DNA of 64,000 nucleotides. Origin: Halobacteriales archaeon QH_7_66_36. Its GTDB lineage: Archaea; Halobacteriota; Halobacteria; Halobacteriales; Haloarculaceae. How positions within the stretch are numbered: position 1 is the first letter of the stretch; each line of letters opens with the position of its first letter. Below are positions 34,775-43,280 of the stretch, piece by piece. The DNA is taken from positions 125,869 to 189,868 of the forward strand of contig PXQV01000001.1 of assembly GCA_003021175.1 (NCBI GenBank). The letters run 5' to 3'. A model generated the notes under the pieces. The model saw only the letters and a program-made list of their open reading frames with translations. It ran no database searches and had not been told where the DNA came from. The translations under genes were made by a program, and so were the position numbers.

Positions 34775-35254
34775 CTACTCGCAGTCGAGGTCGGTCGCCC
34801 CGAGGTGGCCGTCGCCGACGCGCGCATCGACGCGTTCGGACCGCACGACGGCACGCCGCTCGGAACCTGCGAGGGCGACGTATCTCTCCTCTGTCGGTAT
34901 CTCCGGCCCGCGTATATATTTTTCTTCACAGGCCCGCACGGTCCCCGAAACGCCGGTCACGCGCACCCCGACCGGGTGGCCGTCGACGCTATCGACACAC
35001 GCGAGCACCGCCCGGCCCCGCGACACCTCGTCGCGGCGCACCCGGACGACCGCGTGACCCGTGCCGTCCTCGAAGGCGAAGCTGTACACGGTGAGGTCGG
35101 CCTCCGCGCTCCCCGTATCGCCGACGAGATTCCGGGCCGCGGTCCACAGTTCCCGCTGGAACGCCCGCCGTGTCAGGTCGGTCTCGGGCCACGATTCAAG
35201 CGCGACGGCCAGATACCGCCAGCGCTGTCTGAGATGTTTCGGGAGGTGTTTCAT
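34775..35254 (-). CDS. RNase P protein component 2 (Pop5)
   Basis: Protein subunit Rnp2/Pop5 of archaeal RNase P, which matures the 5' ends of tRNAs. The 159 residues include the family N-terminus MKHLPKHLRQRWRYLAVALE, and a ferredoxin-like fold with LTVYSFAFEDGTGHAVVRVRRDEVSRGRAVLACVDSVDG and VRVTGVSGTVRACEEKYI. The C-terminal tail after about 125 is longer and acidic, a usual haloarchaeal trait. Its ATG lies next to the gltX stop (one base between), and psmA follows within 3 bp, so gltX, pop5 and psmA appear cotranscribed. The start at MKHL is the conserved one. Confidence 0.93.
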   Translation of the reverse strand: MKHLPKHLRQRWRYLAVALESWPETDLTRRAFQRELWTAARNLVGDTGSAEADLTVYSFAFEDGTGHAVVRVRRDEVSRGRAVLACVDSVDGHPVGVRVTGVSGTVRACEEKYIRGPEIPTEERYVALAGSERRAVVRSERVDARVGDGHLGATDLDCE

Positions 35255-35255
35255 C

Positions 35256-36971
35256 TCAACTGTGCGTGAAGTAGCAGGTCGTCTCGCGGTCATCGTGGGC
35301 GTCGACGCGCGCGAAGCCGACGCGCTCGAACTGGAGCAGGGCGTCCGGGTCGTACTCGCGGACCCCCGGCTCCGCGAAGCAGGCCACGTCGCCGTCCATC
35401 GTCCGCAGGCGGAGTGAGACGCTCTCCTCGACCGGTGCCCAGTGGACGACGGGCACGCCTCGCTCGCGGACGACCGCTATCGACTCGTCCGTGTAGACGA
35501 GCGTGTCGCCCTCCCGGCCGAACGGGCCGTACCCCTTCAGCCAGACGCGCTCGCCCGGCTCGGGCACGTCTTCGGGTTCGAGAAACACCGCGTCGCCGAC
35601 GGGGATCGTCCGCTCGCCGCGGTCCGGGTGTTCGGGATGGAGCGGCGGGTGTGCGGTGTCAGGTCCGCCGGCGATGTCGAAGCGGACGCCCTCGCGGACG
35701 GCGAAGGCGCGGTCGGTCTCGTCGTCGACGAGTTCGCGGTTGTGCGCGTAGATGTTCGACATCGGGAGGTCCACGTCCGACGTGGAGGTGCCGAGTTCGA
35801 CCATCGCGTTCACGATGGCCTCGCCGCGGACGCCGCGCCGACGGAGCGACTTGAGCGTCGGAACGCGCGGGTCGTCCCAGCCGTCGTACTCGCCGGCCGC
35901 GATCTTCTCCTTCAGCGTCGAGGTGGACAGCGCCACGTCGTAGGCGTCCACCTGCACGTGCCCCCAGTGGATCACCTCGGGGTACGCCCAGCCGAAGTAG
36001 TCGTAGACGAACCGCTGTTTCTTCGCGGAGTCCTGCAGGTCGATTCCCCGAATGATGTGGGTCACGCCGGTCAGCTGATCGTCGATGCCGGACTGGAAAT
36101 CCAGCATGGGCCAGCAGCGGTAGTCAGCGGCTTCCTCGCGTGGGTGCGGGGTGTCGACCATCCGGAACGCGACGAAGTCGCGCAGGGCGGGGTTCTTGTG
36201 GTCGATGTCGGTCCGCACCCGGAGCACGATGTCGCCGGCTTCGTGCTCGCCGTCGACCATCGCCTCGAACTCCGCGAGCACCGTCTCGGGGTTCTTGTCG
36301 CGGTGCGGGCACGCCTCGCCGGCGTTCTTCAGTTCGGAGAACTCCTCGCCCGGACAGGTACAGGTGTACGCCCCTTCCAGTTCGATGAGGTCGCGGGCGT
36401 ACTCGTAGTACGTCTCCACGCGGTCGCTGGCCCGGATCACGTCCGCCGGCTCGAAGCCGAGATACTCGACGTCGTCGAGGATGGCGTCGTACGCGTCTAT
36501 GTCGGGCCGTTTCGTCTCGGGGTCCGTGTCGTCGAACCGAACAATGAACGAGCCGTCGTACCGTTCGGCGTACGTGCCGATGACCGCCGGCATCCGCGCG
36601 TGGCCGATGTGCCACGGGCCGTTCGGGTTCGGCGCGGCCCGCATCCGTATCTCGTCGTACGCGTCGGCGTTCGGCAGGTCGGGCAGGTCGTGGTCGTCGC
36701 CCTCGTCATCGGCCTCTAATTCTGCGACGGCCTCGGGGTCGAGTTCCGCCAGTCGCTCGCGCTGTTCCTCGGCCGAGAGGCCGTTCACGCGCTCGATCAC
36801 CGGCCCGACGACGCCGGGAATCTCGTCGCCGTGGGGGCGGAACTCCGGGTTGTCGCCCATCAGCGGCCCCAGTATCGCCCCGACCTGCGCATCGCTGTCG
36901 TGTTTGAGCGCGTTGAACAGCGCGGCCTGCTCGGCCGCACGCTCGACGCGCTCGCGGAGGTCATCGTCCAT
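35256..36971 (-). CDS. gltX: Glutamyl-tRNA synthetase, archaeal non-discriminating type
   Basis: Charges tRNA(Glu) and tRNA(Gln) with glutamate; the latter product is the GatDE substrate (gatE is at 9621). The 571 residues carry an N-terminal archaeal helical domain, the class I HIGH signature in PNPNGPWHIGHARM, the GIDLQDSAKKQRF region, and a KMSKS-equivalent STSTLK. CTCPGEEFSELKNAGEACPH is a possible zinc-binding insertion. ATG 36971 fits a TATA-like CTTTTTCG about 27 bp upstream (leaderless). A 99-bp segment within this gene (36611-36709) is repeated exactly upstream at 37233-37331. Confidence 0.97.
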   Translation of the reverse strand: MDDDLRERVERAAEQAALFNALKHDSDAQVGAILGPLMGDNPEFRPHGDEIPGVVGPVIERVNGLSAEEQRERLAELDPEAVAELEADDEGDDHDLPDLPNADAYDEIRMRAAPNPNGPWHIGHARMPAVIGTYAERYDGSFIVRFDDTDPETKRPDIDAYDAILDDVEYLGFEPADVIRASDRVETYYEYARDLIELEGAYTCTCPGEEFSELKNAGEACPHRDKNPETVLAEFEAMVDGEHEAGDIVLRVRTDIDHKNPALRDFVAFRMVDTPHPREEAADYRCWPMLDFQSGIDDQLTGVTHIIRGIDLQDSAKKQRFVYDYFGWAYPEVIHWGHVQVDAYDVALSTSTLKEKIAAGEYDGWDDPRVPTLKSLRRRGVRGEAIVNAMVELGTSTSDVDLPMSNIYAHNRELVDDETDRAFAVREGVRFDIAGGPDTAHPPLHPEHPDRGERTIPVGDAVFLEPEDVPEPGERVWLKGYGPFGREGDTLVYTDESIAVVRERGVPVVHWAPVEESVSLRLRTMDGDVACFAEPGVREYDPDALLQFERVGFARVDAHDDRETTCYFTHS

Positions 36972-37331
36972 TACCGTCACCTCGGCGGGCGAGAGGCGAA
37001 AAAGCGTCGGGTTCTACCTACTGCCACACCCGAAGTCGGGTCTCCATCGGGCTGACATCTCCGTTGATAACAGCCGAGTGCTGCCACGAGACAAGCAACT
37101 TGTGGTCGCACGGGTTTCTTATCAGACAGCCTCAACGCATCCGCGAGCGGAGTGAGCGGGTTGCCGGCCGAACGAAGTGAGGCCGGTAGCGGGCGACGAC
37201 TACCGCGCGGTGAGCAGCGTGGCGGCGAAGCCGCCACGGGCCGTTCGGGTTCGGCGCGGCCCGCATCCGTATCTCGTCGTACGCGTCGGCGTTCGGCAGG
37301 TCGGGCAGGTCGTGGTCGTCGCCCTCGTCAT
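36611..37331. repeat. Exact 99-bp direct repeat (gltX interior at 36611-36709; copy at 37233-37331)
   Basis: The two 99-bp blocks agree base for base, from GCCACGGGCC to CCTCGTCAT. The right copy lies outside gltX and runs into the 3' end of the GGPP synthase gene, for which it supplies the TGA (37328-37330, read on the minus strand). Identity at synonymous positions indicates a recent event. The 356-bp gap 36972-37327 otherwise holds the gltX promoter and a hairpin-rich stretch (37138-37232). Confidence 0.95.
37138..37232. repeat. Hairpin-rich repeat fragment next to the duplicated gltX piece
   Basis: Begins with GCATCCGCGAGCGGAGTGA, the same opening as the element at 53165-53398. It contains the small stems TTGCCGGCC/GGCCGGTAG and GTGGCGGC/GCCGCCAC. 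The stretch CAGCGTGGCGG also occurs in copy A at 20465-20684, so this piece looks like a mosaic of the two repeat families. No coding potential is visible. Confidence 0.5.
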
Positions 37332-38329
37332 AACAGCGCACGCGACTCGTTGTCCGGGAGCCGTTCGAGTCGCCCTTTGCCGGAGGCGACGAGGTCAGAC
37401 GCCAGCTCGCGGGCGTAGTCGATGGAGCCGGCCGCCTCCAGGTCGGTCACGGCCTCGTCGATGGTCGACTCGTCGACTGCTTCGGGGTCGTCCGTGCCGA
37501 CGAGGTCGTCCACGGCGACCCCGTTGTCGCGGGCGTGGAGCGTGATGACCGTCTCCTTCCCCTCCACGAGGTCGGAGCCGCGCTGTTTGCCGAGCTTCTC
37601 CGACGGCGTCGTCAGGTCGAGCACGTCGTCCTGAATCTGGAAGGCCTGCCCGATGTCGACGCCGTAGCCGTGGAGCGCGTCGACGGTCTCACCGTCCGCG
37701 CCGAGCAGGATGGCGGGAATCGCCGCGGCCGCCGCGTAGAGGACGGCCGTCTTCAGCTCCACCATCTCCAGATACTCGTCGGTCGTCACGTCGAGCCGCC
37801 CCTCGAAGTCCACGTCAAACGCCTGACCCTCGCAGATCTCGGTGCAGGTGGTGGCGAGCTCGTCGAGCGCACGAACCGCGCGGCTCGGCGGCGCGTCAGT
37901 GGTGAGCATACACTCGAACGCCTTCGAGTAGAGCGTGTCGCCGGCGAGGATCGCCGTCTCAACGTCGTACTCGCGGTGGACGGCCGGCACGCCGCGCCGG
38001 AGGTCGTCGTCGTCCATGATGTCGTCGTGAATCAGGGTAAAGGACTGGATCACCTCGATGGAGACGGCGGCGCTCATGATGTCGACGTGGTTCTCGGCCA
38101 CGTCGGGAAAGGAGCGATACGGCTCCGCGTGCGGCTCCGTGTCGGTGAGCGCCTCCGCGACGAGCAGCAGGATGGTCGGGCGGAGCCGCTTGCCGCCCGC
38201 GTCGAGCAGATACCGGGAGGCTTCGTACAGCCGCTCCGGTCGCTGGATCGGGAGCTGTTCGCGGATGGCAGCGTTCACCTCCTCCCGCCGCCCCTCGATT
38301 GCACCGCGAACGCGCTCTTCGGTGCTCAT
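37328..38329 (-). CDS. idsA: Geranylgeranyl diphosphate synthase (polyprenyl synthetase), probably C-terminally truncated
   Basis: Makes the C20 prenyl diphosphate from which archaeal ether lipids and carotenoids are built. The 333 residues include the first Asp-rich motif ([16 protein letters not shown]), the second ([13 protein letters not shown]), and KGKETVI-type Lys/Thr in [12 protein letters not shown]. The protein ends ...[10 protein letters not shown], where haloarchaeal homologues usually continue for about 15 residues (an LADYLVERGY-like tail). The stop codon belongs to the duplicated gltX fragment. Hence the last helix was probably lost, which is inferred from recollection of family C-termini. 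ATG overlaps the RNase J stop. Confidence 0.92.
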   Translation of the reverse strand: MSTEERVRGAIEGRREEVNAAIREQLPIQRPERLYEASRYLLDAGGKRLRPTILLLVAEALTDTEPHAEPYRSFPDVAENHVDIMSAAVSIEVIQSFTLIHDDIMDDDDLRRGVPAVHREYDVETAILAGDTLYSKAFECMLTTDAPPSRAVRALDELATTCTEICEGQAFDVDFEGRLDVTTDEYLEMVELKTAVLYAAAAAIPAILLGADGETVDALHGYGVDIGQAFQIQDDVLDLTTPSEKLGKQRGSDLVEGKETVITLHARDNGVAVDDLVGTDDPEAVDESTIDEAVTDLEAAGSIDYARELASDLVASGKGRLERLPDNESRALL

Positions 38330-39678
38330 TCGACCAGATTGATGATGTTGCCGTTGCGGGTGACGTGGAGGTCACGCCCGAGCTGATACCCCTTCTCCGA
38401 GGCGAGGTCGACGTAGGGCGCGAACCCTTTCATGTCTTGGTGGGCCGGAATGACGTGTTTCGGTTCAAGCGCGTCCAGCATCTCGTAGTGGCCCTCCTCT
38501 CGGAGGTGGCCGGAGACGTGGATGTCGTCGTAGATGCGAGCGCCCTGCATGCCGAGCAGCTTCTCGGACTGGTAGCGCTGGCCCTCGTTCGTCGGCTCCG
38601 GAATGACCCGCGCCGAGAAGATGACCTTGTCGCCTTCGGAGAGCTCGTACGGCGTCTCGCCGCGACCCATCCGGGTGAGCATGGCGCGCGGCTCGCCCTG
38701 GTGGCCGGTGACGATGGGGAGGTAGTTCTCCTTCCCCTCGTTCATGATCCGCTTGAACGTCCGGTCGACGGACTTGCGGTGGCCGTACATCCCCACGTCG
38801 CCGGGGAAGTCGACGAAGCCGAGCCGCTCGGCCGTGCCGGAGTACTTCTCCATCGACCGACCGAGCAACACGGGCTGGCGGCCGATGTCGCGCGCGAACT
38901 CGACGAGCGACGAGACGCGGGCGATGTGACTGGAGAACGTGGTGGCGACGATGCCGCCGTCGTAATCCTCGACGGAGGTGAGCACATCCTTCAGGTGGCG
39001 GCGCGCGACCGACTCCGACGGAGTGCGCCCCTTCCGGCCGGCGTTCGTACAGTCTTCCAGATACGCGAGCACGCCGTTGCCCTCGCGGCCGATCTCGCGG
39101 AACCGCTTCATGTCGATGGGGTCGCCGATGACCGGCGAGTGGTCCATCCGCTTGTCGAGCCCGTAGACGATGGCACCCTCCGGCGTGTGGACGACCGGAT
39201 TGATCGCGTCGATGATCGAGTGGGTGACGTTGACGAACTCCAGCTGGACGTTGCCGGAGTCGCCGATCTGCATCTGCGCGCCCGCGTCCATCTTCACGAG
39301 GTCGTTCTCGACGCCGAACTTCTGTTCGCCCTCGATCTGCTGTTTGACGAGTTCGATGGTGTACGGCGTGGCGACGATGGGTGCGTCGTACCGGTGGGCA
39401 AGCTTGGCGATGGCCCCGATGTGGTCGAGGTGGCCGTGCGTCGGCACGATGGCCTGCACGTCACCCTCGATGTCGCTCATCACCCGGTCGTCCGGGATGG
39501 CCCCCATGTCGATGAGGTCCAGACTGTGCATTCGTTCCGTCTCTACGTTGTCGTGAATGAGGACCTTCGACAGGTTGAGCCCCATGTCGAAGATGACGAC
39601 GTCGTCGCCGGCACGGACGGCAGTCATCTGCCGACCGACCTCCTCGTAGCCGCCGATAGTTGCGATATCGATTTCCAT
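38326..39678 (-). CDS. rnj: Ribonuclease J, archaeal beta-CASP family
   Basis: 5'-to-3' exoribonuclease of the metallo-beta-lactamase/beta-CASP family, important in archaeal mRNA decay. The 450 residues have motif 2 [10 protein letters not shown], the [21 protein letters not shown] beta-CASP segment, [13 protein letters not shown] and HVIPAHQDM (His of the metal site). The translation begins [18 protein letters not shown], matching the family start. It is followed, with ATGA overlap, by idsA: a conserved archaeal pair. Upstream is an about 178-nt structured leader instead of the usual leaderless start, hinting at autoregulation. Confidence 0.95.
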   Translation of the reverse strand: MEIDIATIGGYEEVGRQMTAVRAGDDVVIFDMGLNLSKVLIHDNVETERMHSLDLIDMGAIPDDRVMSDIEGDVQAIVPTHGHLDHIGAIAKLAHRYDAPIVATPYTIELVKQQIEGEQKFGVENDLVKMDAGAQMQIGDSGNVQLEFVNVTHSIIDAINPVVHTPEGAIVYGLDKRMDHSPVIGDPIDMKRFREIGREGNGVLAYLEDCTNAGRKGRTPSESVARRHLKDVLTSVEDYDGGIVATTFSSHIARVSSLVEFARDIGRQPVLLGRSMEKYSGTAERLGFVDFPGDVGMYGHRKSVDRTFKRIMNEGKENYLPIVTGHQGEPRAMLTRMGRGETPYELSEGDKVIFSARVIPEPTNEGQRYQSEKLLGMQGARIYDDIHVSGHLREEGHYEMLDALEPKHVIPAHQDMKGFAPYVDLASEKGYQLGRDLHVTRNGNIINLVE

Positions 39679-39856
39679 GATTGAACGCCGAGGGGACAGC
39701 CGCGGGGCGGAGACCGGCGAGTACCCGCGACTGTCATCCGACGACGACCGTCGCGGCACGGCCGTCGGATCCGGACAGGCTGGAAGCCTGCCCGGCCGTC
39801 TCCGGCCGCGTGGCCGGTCGCCCGCTCATCCCGGGGCGACCGCATCTCGGTTACGT
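39679..39856 (-). promoter_or_regulatory. Structured 5' leader of the RNase J gene
   Basis: The TATA-like TTTTTAAG (minus strand, 39875-39882) predicts a start near 39855 and a leader of about 178 nt. It holds perfect stems: GGTCGCCC/GGGCGACC (39816-39841), CCGGCC/GGCCGG (39802-39817, competing with the first by 2 bp), CAGGCT/AGCCTG (39776-39790) and CCGACG/CGTCGG (39738-39768). The rest of the gap, 39883-39988, shows nothing recognisable. The leader may mediate control of mRNA decay. Confidence 0.45.
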
Positions 39857-39988
39857 GTCGTTTCCGCTCCCAGACTTAAAAACATCGTGGGTCGGGCGAC
39901 GGCGGCGGGGTCGGCGGAGAGACACCACGAACATGACGAAATGGAGGGCACGCGCCCCGAGCGAGGTGACTCGGCGGAACGCTCCGAC

Positions 39989-40723
39989 TCAGTCGATCCG
40001 CGTTCCGGGCGAGTCGCCGGCGAGGAACGCAGCCGCGCTATCGGCGTCGAACACGTGTGCCGGCGCGGACAGCCCGAGCAGTTCCCGCACCTTCGTCGCC
40101 ATCCCGCCGGTCACGTCCGTCGCGTCGCTCTCGCCGAGCGCGTCCGCCACCGCGTCGAACGACTCGATGGTCGACACCACCTCGCCGTCGGTGTCGAGCA
40201 CGCCCGGAACCGCCGAGCAGAGGCCCACCCGGTCGGCGGCCAGCGACTCCGCGAGTGCGACGACGAGTTCGTCGCCCGAGAGGATGGTGACGCCCTCGCC
40301 GGCGTGCGTGATGACATCGCCGTGCAGCACGGGGACGAATCCCTCGTCGAGCATCCCGGCGACAGCAGCCGTCGGGAGCGTCAGCGATCCGTCCTCGTCG
40401 CGAGCGGCGACCGAGAACGGATGCACCGGGACCGCGGGGACGCCGGCGTCCGCGAGCGCGCCGACGACTGCGTCGTTGAGTTCCCGCATCGCGTCGGTAA
40501 TCGCTCTGGCTGCGGCGGCGTCGGTCGACCCCGTCGTGCGCGAGACGCCGTGTTCGCTTGCGTGGTAGTGGCCGAAGCTCCCGCCACCGTGGACGACGAC
40601 GAGCGACCCGTCGAAGGCGGCGAGGTCGGCTGCGAGCGCGGCGAGTCGCTCGGCGGCGACCGTCTCCGGCTGGTCCTTCTCGGTGACGACGCTTCCGCCG
40701 AGCTTGAGGACGACCCTACTCAC
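39989..40723 (-). CDS. Isopentenyl phosphate kinase
   Basis: Phosphorylates isopentenyl phosphate to IPP in the archaeal mevalonate route. The 244-residue amino-acid-kinase fold has KLGGSVVTEK at the N-terminus, GGGSFGHYHASEHG with the IPK-specific catalytic His, HGDVI and LSGDELVVALAE for nucleotide binding, and DVTGGMATKVREL. The start is GTG 40723 (VSRVVLKLGG); its first codons overlap the 3' end of mevalonate kinase by 8 bp. The length is normal and no residue is missing. It forms a tight operon with mvk, supplying substrate for idsA further downstream. Confidence 0.94.
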   Translation of the reverse strand: MSRVVLKLGGSVVTEKDQPETVAAERLAALAADLAAFDGSLVVVHGGGSFGHYHASEHGVSRTTGSTDAAAARAITDAMRELNDAVVGALADAGVPAVPVHPFSVAARDEDGSLTLPTAAVAGMLDEGFVPVLHGDVITHAGEGVTILSGDELVVALAESLAADRVGLCSAVPGVLDTDGEVVSTIESFDAVADALGESDATDVTGGMATKVRELLGLSAPAHVFDADSAAAFLAGDSPGTRID

Positions 40724-41699
40724 GCCGGACCCCCTCCGTGTCGAGTTCGGCGCGGAACGCCGCCTCACAGCCGGGGGTGTATTCGAGCGCGAGCCGCGTG
40801 CTCGTCGTCTCGTCGAGGGCGACGATACAGCCGCCGCCGCCCGCCCCGGTGAGTTTCGCCCCCCTCGCACCCGCGTCGCGGGCGGCCCACACCATCGTCT
40901 CCAGCGAGCGCGAGGAGACGCCGAGCGCCGACAGCAACCCGTGGTTGAAGTCCATCAGTTCGCCGAGTTGTGCTACGTCGTCGTCCCGCAGCGCCCGCCG
41001 GCCCTGCCGGACGAGGTCACCGATTGCCTCGACCGTATCCGCCGCGAAGCCGTACTGCTCGCGCCGCTCGCGGACCCCGGCGACGAGCTTGCCCGTGTTG
41101 CCAGCCTCGCCGTCGTAGCCGACGACGAACGGCAGCTCCGGCGGGTCGTCGATCCGCGCACAGTCGTCGCCCTCGACGCGGACGGCACCCCCCATCGCGG
41201 AGCAGAACGTGTCCGCCCGCGAGGCCTGTCCCTCCTGCACCTCGTGTTCGACCCGATACGCTCGCTCGGCGAGTTCGTCGGCCGACAACTCGACGCCGAG
41301 TTCGCGGGTCGCGGCGTCGATGCCGGCGACGACGACGGCCGCCGAGGAGCCGAGGCCCGCGCCGAGCGGAATCTCCGACTCGATTTCGACGTTGAATCCC
41401 GCACTGGGCGCGTCCGCTGCGTCGCGCGCCTGCTCGACGGCTCCGTTGACGTAGCCGGTCGCCGCCTCCACGAGGTCGCCCGGCACGTCCACGTTCGCCT
41501 CGTCTGGGTTCTCGCCGTACGTGACGGTGAACCCGTCCAAGGAGAGATCGTTCGCCTCGACGCGGATGCGGTCGTCCTCGCGGGACTCGACGTGGACGGT
41601 CGCCCGCCGCTCGATGGCACACGGGACCGCCGGCTCCCCGTAAACGACTGCGTGCTCCCCGAACAGGTACACCTTCCCGGGGGCGCTCGACGTGATCAT
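40716..41699 (-). CDS. mvk: Mevalonate kinase
   Basis: GHMP-family kinase that makes mevalonate 5-phosphate, the first ATP-using step of isoprenoid synthesis. The 327 residues begin MITSSAPGKVYLFGEHAVVYGEPA, with the typical KVILFGEHAVVYG motif near the start. Motif 2 is IPLGAGLGSSAAVVVA and motif 3 AKLTGAGGGGCIVAL, followed by the C-terminal strand. The start at 41699 is set by this motif. Upstream is a 518-bp gap filled by repeats (41767-42138) and a nudix promoter. The 3' end overlaps isopentenyl phosphate kinase. Confidence 0.96.
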   Translation of the reverse strand: MITSSAPGKVYLFGEHAVVYGEPAVPCAIERRATVHVESREDDRIRVEANDLSLDGFTVTYGENPDEANVDVPGDLVEAATGYVNGAVEQARDAADAPSAGFNVEIESEIPLGAGLGSSAAVVVAGIDAATRELGVELSADELAERAYRVEHEVQEGQASRADTFCSAMGGAVRVEGDDCARIDDPPELPFVVGYDGEAGNTGKLVAGVRERREQYGFAADTVEAIGDLVRQGRRALRDDDVAQLGELMDFNHGLLSALGVSSRSLETMVWAARDAGARGAKLTGAGGGGCIVALDETTSTRLALEYTPGCEAAFRAELDTEGVRRE

Positions 41700-41766
41700 G
41701 TCTTCCTGAGAGAGTGGAGGGCGCAAAAACGGCTTGGGTTGTCGTGCGGGTGGCGTCGAGATGACG

Positions 41767-41875
41767 GAAGCGGGAATAGTGACACCGTCGTGACCACCTC
41801 GAACGGTCGAGGCAGTCGCGGGGACCGCGCGGGAGTCCGAAGCGGAAATGCCGACACGGCTGTGACCACCTCGAA
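41767..41875. repeat. Two imperfect direct repeats upstream of mvk
   Basis: A 37-bp segment starting GAAGCGG and ending ACCACCTCGAA occurs at 41767-41803 and again at 41839-41875 with several mismatches, 72 bp apart. The terminal CACCTCGAA is also the outer end of the composite element that starts at 41867. The mvk promoter must lie in or near these repeats. Confidence 0.65.
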
Positions 41876-42138
41876 AGCCCCGGCGGGCTACGGTCGCGCG
41901 GCTCGCTGCGCTCCTCGGCCTTCGGCCTGTGGTGCTTACTTCGCCGAGCTTCCCGTAGCCCGCCGCCCCTTTCAGTCCCACCCACATCGCTTGCCCGTCT
42001 GTCGGTATGGGTGGGACTGAAAAGGGCCGTTATCGGCGGCTTCGCCGCCGATTGCTCGGGAGAGCCTCGATGCGAACGGGGAGCGAAGCGACCCGTGAGC
42101 GAGGCACAGGCGACGAACGGCCGGGGGCTTTCGAGGTG
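41867..42138. repeat. Composite inverted repeat of two hairpin-rich elements (copies B and C)
   Basis: Two elements face each other. The outer ends CACCTCGAAAGCCCC (41867-41881) and the inverted GGGGGCTTTCGAGGTG (42123-42138) bracket the pair. The inner ends CTTTCAGTCCCACCCA (41969-41984) and TGGGTGGGACTGAAAAG (42008-42024) mirror each other. Copy B closes with a perfect 12-bp stem GGCGGGCTACGG/CCGTAGCCCGCC (41882-41893, 41953-41964). Copy C contains GGCGGC/GCCGCC. The end motifs GTGGGACTGAAAGGGGC and GGGGGCTTTC match copy A. No gene is visible here. Confidence 0.85.
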
Positions 42139-42218
42139 TGCACAGTCCGAACTGCGTGCGTGAACAATGCAGTTCGCACCGGCCGAGAAGTTTAGTCCCG
42201 GGTAATCGGAGCGGACCC

Positions 42219-42749
42219 GTGCACGACCTCACCCGTCGCTCCCGTGAGCGCACCGATAAGGTACTGATCGACCACGCCGCCGAGCACGGCCCGTTCCGCG
42301 TCCGCGAACTGGAGTGGGAACTCGACGCCGCCGCCTACGACCGGCTCCGCGAGCGGTTCGACACCGCGGGCGGCGCGGGTGTCTGGCTCACCCGCGATGA
42401 CACCGTGCTCTGTGTCCGCCACGAGGACGATGACGCCTGGTCTGGCCCCGGCGGCAAGCGCGAGGCCGGCGAGACGTTCGCCGAGACAGCGAAACGGGAG
42501 ACCCGCGAGGAGGCGGGCGTCGAGGTGACCATCGAAGGGGTCATCGAAGTCCACGTCGTCAGCCACGTCACCTCCGACCACCTGTCGCTAGTCTCACCTA
42601 CCGTCATGTTCGACGGGCGCTACGCGGGCGGCGAGCCCGAGCCGAACGCCAACGACCGGGTCGCGGAGGTCCGGTGGTTCACCGAGCGACCGGACCCGCT
42701 CCGCTACGACGCGCTCACCGACTTCCCGATGCCAACGGACAACCACTAA
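42219..42749 (+). CDS. NUDIX hydrolase
   Basis: Hydrolase of nucleoside diphosphates linked to another moiety, 176 residues. The full Nudix box is present: GGKREAGETFAETAKRETREEAGVEV contains the GX5EX7REUXEEXGU pattern. An N-terminal region (about 1-50) with an HAAEHGPFRVRELEWEL helix precedes it. The substrate is unknown. The start is uncertain: GTG 42219 lies about 26 bp after a TATA-like AAGTTTAG and would be leaderless, while an upstream in-frame ATG at 42138 would place the protein start in the repeat region. It is followed 24 bp later by a degenerate relative. Confidence 0.85.
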   Translation: MHDLTRRSRERTDKVLIDHAAEHGPFRVRELEWELDAAAYDRLRERFDTAGGAGVWLTRDDTVLCVRHEDDDAWSGPGGKREAGETFAETAKRETREEAGVEVTIEGVIEVHVVSHVTSDHLSLVSPTVMFDGRYAGGEPEPNANDRVAEVRWFTERPDPLRYDALTDFPMPTDNH

Positions 42750-42773
42750 GCCGCGCGCCGTTCAAGCACGGGT

Positions 42774-43268
42774 GTGCAAGCTACGGCCGCCTGTCGGCAT
42801 CTCGACCGCACGCTCTCGGAGTTGGCGGCAGAGTACGGCCGCGTCGAGGTCGTCCGCGAGCGCCGCGAGGTCGAGCCGGACGAGTACGACCGGGTCCGTA
42901 GCCGCGCCGACGCGATGGACGCTCCCGGCGGGGCGGGCGCGTGGGTCCGCGACCCAGACGGCCGGCTACTGCTCGTCGAAACCGACGAGGGATGGGCCGA
43001 GCCGGGCGCGCCGCTCCGGCCCGGACAGGAGTACGTCGAGTGCGCCACGGCGGCCGTCAGCGATCTGGGCGTCGACCCGGCAGTGACGGGCCTGTCGCAC
43101 GTCCACGTCCGGTATCTCGTCGACTGGACCGACCGGCGGCCGCTGCCACAGCCCTTCGCCGTCTTCGGGGCGCGGGCCGACGGTCGACCGGACGAGTCGG
43201 CGGCGTGTGCGTGGCACGCGACGCTGCCGGACGCGCTGCTGTACGAGTATCTGCGAGAGTCGATTTAA
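42774..43268 (+). CDS. Degenerate NUDIX-like protein, tandem paralogue
   Basis: A 164-residue protein from a GTG start at 42774. It follows the same plan as the preceding NUDIX hydrolase (LSELAAEYGRVEVVRERREVEPDEYDRVRSRADAMDAPGGAGAWV against the neighbouring helix and GGAGVWL). In place of the Nudix box it has GAPLRPGQEYVECATAAVSDLGVDP, where the REUXEE glutamates that bind metal are lost. It is therefore probably not a hydrolase and may be a regulatory or structural partner of its neighbour. It is cotranscribed, 24 bp downstream; its 3' end faces rpsB. Confidence 0.8.
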   Translation: MQATAACRHLDRTLSELAAEYGRVEVVRERREVEPDEYDRVRSRADAMDAPGGAGAWVRDPDGRLLLVETDEGWAEPGAPLRPGQEYVECATAAVSDLGVDPAVTGLSHVHVRYLVDWTDRRPLPQPFAVFGARADGRPDESAACAWHATLPDALLYEYLRESI

Positions 43269-43280
43269 AAGCGTGTGCGG

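Noticed and set aside
41767-41875. CRISPR-like repeats
   Set aside because: Only two imperfect copies, no regular spacers and no cas genes; better explained as ends of hairpin elements.
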